Positions 18,838 through 22,505 of a DNA stretch of 22,505 nt are shown here, in pieces. Under the pieces are notes generated by a model that had not been told where the DNA came from, ran no database searches, and saw only the letters and a list, made by a program, of their open reading frames with translations. Origin of the DNA: Physocladia obscura. Taxonomy: Eukaryota; Chytridiomycota; Chytridiomycetes; Chytridiales; Chytriomycetaceae. Position numbers and translations under genes: made by a program. Where the stretch lies: NCBI GenBank assembly GCA_027596945.1, contig JADGJH010000283.1, positions 1 through 22,505 of the forward strand. The letters are read 5' to 3'. The first letter of the stretch is position 1, and every line of letters starts with the position of its first letter.

Positions 18838-18911
18838 GGTAAAAAAAAAGAAGGAAGACGGAAAAAGGATAAAAAAAAGGATTAAAAAAAAAGGGAAAAA
18901 AAAAACAAAAA
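18838..18911 (+). repeat. A/G-rich polypurine tract
   Basis: About 70 bases are almost entirely purine on the plus strand, made of A-runs separated by single or double G. It lies just beyond the 3' end of the minus-strand protease gene. It is probably simple-sequence expansion in the 3' flank. Confidence 0.7.
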
Positions 18912-18928
18912 TTAGTTTATGTAAACAA

Positions 18929-20648
<1,720 letters not shown>

Positions 20649-21000
20649 TGTTTTTTCCTCAATAAAATCAAAGCAGTCTGTGCCACCCTGTTATCTATTC
20701 TGGTGGCGTCACTGAAAATATTCATTATCTGAAGATTATTCAATTTCTGGCGTTGATATTCATTCCGAATAGGAATGTAGTTTTTCTTCTTCGAAAGTTT
20801 CTCTTTTTCTTTGGCAGTTAAGTTTTGTAATGTTGTCCAATATCACCAATTCATTTTGAGCTTAATAAACTAGGGAATGTTTTACGTTGTGAAATACTGG
20901 GCTCAACCTAACTTCTCATACAAGCAAGTAATTTTTGCATTTTTTGTAAATTGGGTCGTTTTTCGCTTTACTTATTATTCAAGATAATGGTTTTCGTGTT
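20649..21000. other. Intergenic region upstream of the protease
   Basis: This region separates the protease start from the kinase stop (both on the minus strand) and should hold the protease promoter and the kinase 3' end. It is AT-rich, without a clear TATA box in the expected place and without recognisable genes. Confidence 0.45.
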
Positions 21001-22505
21001 TCAAGGGAAAAACAACTCTCCATCCGCGCCACCAGCACTACCGCCACCACCACTATCACCGAAACCACCGACATTACCACAAACAGAATTTTCATTATAA
21101 TTCATCTCTTCAGGGATTTCAAAGTCAGCCTCCTCAGGCTTGAACGGAGCCTCAACTTCACCACTTGCAAGTCTGGCAAAATCAATCTTGCTGAAAAATG
21201 TGTGCCGCATAATCTCTTCCCCACCATTCACTCCCAATCGCCCACTTGCTTCTCTAACTAAAAGTCCCATCAAAATTGACTTGGCATTAGCACTCAAATA
21301 TTTAGGATACTTTACCATCCCCGTACTTGTCCCAATCCCAGGCACAGTAGTCCCACCAGTTGAAATGTTCTCCTCCATTTGCGTTCGACTTTCATCATAG
21401 AACGGATGACTTCCACACAACATTTCGTACAACACCACACCAAAAGCCCACCAATCACTTGCATATGAAGTTCCTTGTCCATGAATAACCTCTGGTGCAA
21501 GGTATTCTAACGACCCCACAACCTGCCCAGCATCTGTTGTTTGTTCCATTCGACTTGAACCAAACTCGCTAAACACAACATGCCCCTCACGACTCAAAGA
21601 AATATTTTCAAGTTTCAAATCCCTGTACACAATCCTTTGGGTGTGTAGATATTCAAGACATAGGACAATCTCGGCTCCATAGAATCGTGCACGTTCTTCG
21701 GTGAATTTACCGAAATTTTGGAGTTGAGAGTATAATTCCTGGCCGCCATCAAAATATTCAAAGATCATGTAGACCGTGCCTTTTTGATTTACTGTTTCGA
21801 ATACTGCGTGTAGCTTAGATACGAATGCTTGGCGAATGCTTTGTAGGATTTTGAATTCCGTATTTTCTCGGCCTCCCCCGTTTTTCAGCATTTTTTTGCC
21901 GCTAACTACTTTTACTGTGTACATTGCTGCTGACAATAGTTCTTTAGAATTTTTTTGTTTGCAAATAAATATCTGAATAGTTAATATGTTTTGATCAGTG
22001 GGAGCAGTATACAGGAATAGAAAGTAAAAACTTAACCTGTTTGTCTGAATCTTCAAGGATACGCGAAACGTGAAACGGTGAAACTTCTCCATTATTGATG
22101 GACTCCGTGGCTCCAATTACGCCATCACTTGCAACTGGCTGAAATGATTTTGTAAATTCCTTTATCCGTTCGACCCATTCCTCCATTTCACTGAAGTTCT
22201 TGGCAGCAAGAATGTAACTTGTCAAACCACTACTACCGCCAATATCTGCAACAACAAATGCATTCCTAATGTTTCCAACATCAAGCAATGACCGACTAGT
22301 GCGATACTGCACTGTTGCTTGTGTGATGGGAATTATGTACGTGGTGGCATCGAGAGAACTGAGTAGAAATTTGAGCTCTGTGGAATTAATTGTCACCCAT
22401 ACGTCAACCCATTCTTCATATTCGTCACGAATCATGAGCCAGCCTTCTTTCGGGGATATTTGGCGAGTGAGTTTCTGGGAAGGGTGGCGGCAGTATGTGT
22501 TAATG
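21001..22505 (-). CDS. PH-domain AGC-family (Akt-like) probable pseudokinase, 5' end outside the window
   Basis: Two exons are visible, from the window edge to 22037 and 21972-21001, joined by a 64-base intron. The first encodes a PH domain (KEGWLM, EYEEWVDVWVTI, closing Trp helix EMEEWVERIKEF), which binds phosphoinositides in Akt-type kinases. A kinase domain of AGC type follows: YTVKVV (the ATP-site Lys), VYRDLKLENISL, SLEYLAPEV, SDWWAFGVVLYEMLCGSHPF, and GRLG followed by MRHTFFSKIDF. Three key elements are altered. The position of the glycine-rich loop reads RILEDSDKQ with no Gly. The DFG motif is EFG (codon GAG at 21565-21567). The TFCGTPEY activation segment is QVVGSLEY, lacking the PDK1-site Thr. 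The C-terminus is Gly-rich and has no FxxF(S/T)Y hydrophobic motif. A scaffolding or regulatory role at membranes is inferred. Confidence 0.82.

Overview
The window is eukaryotic and most likely comes from a fungus, plausibly an early-diverging (chytrid-like) lineage. Most genes carry short introns (about 48-100 bases, GT...AG), the intergenic DNA is AT-rich with many A/T homopolymers, and the gene content includes an SPX-VTC polyphosphate polymerase, a Cps1-type fungal glycosyltransferase, a GH28 pectinase, a proteinase K-like protease, a wax-synthase-like MBOAT and a NUS1-type cis-prenyltransferase subunit. A PPP4R4-like HEAT-repeat gene, which I believe is uncommon in Dikarya, also points to an early branch. 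The taxonomy is inference.

Layout. 1-1.56 kb: AT-rich DNA with only weak coding fragments. 1.56-3.36 kb (+): the N-terminal half of a PPP4R4-like phosphatase regulatory subunit in nine exons. 3.39-5.47 kb (-): a VTC4-like polyphosphate polymerase lacking its C-terminal membrane domain. These two broken genes converge on a run of 20 A at 3388-3407, which is either a rearrangement breakpoint or an assembly join. 5.47-6.22 kb: non-coding DNA with an approximately 190-base degenerate tandem duplication that includes the TATA region. 6.22-7.63 kb (+) and 8.24-9.31 kb (+): two intronless secreted enzymes, a phospholipase C/acid-phosphatase-family phosphoesterase and a GH28 polygalacturonase. 9.75-11.79 kb (+): an unrecognised, possibly Tim44-like protein, followed only two bases later by a NUS1-like subunit of dehydrodolichyl diphosphate synthase, whose true C-terminus lies in a short final exon.

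12.15-15.58 kb (-): a seven-exon gene predicted to encode a 1018-residue protein. It joins a membrane GT2 polysaccharide synthase (Cps1/hyaluronan-synthase-like) to an alginate-lyase-like (PF05426-type) domain held between two membrane segments. One continuous 857-base exon contains the end of the synthase, the linker, the membrane anchor and the start of the lyase domain, so the fusion does not depend on the intron model. This is the strongest candidate for an undescribed system: a synthase tethered to a lyase that could cut or release its own uronic-acid polymer.

15.9-18.8 kb: a zone of decayed genes (a wax synthase with a broken splice donor, a 2-hydroxyacid dehydrogenase fragment with two internal stops, and an unrecognised frameshifted gene). 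18.93-20.65 kb (-): a secreted proteinase K-type subtilisin. 21.0-22.5 kb (-, cut by the window edge): a PH-domain AGC kinase of Akt-like layout that looks like a pseudokinase (EFG instead of DFG, no glycine-rich loop, no activation-loop Thr). The three secreted hydrolases suggest a plant-matter-degrading or plant-associated lifestyle.
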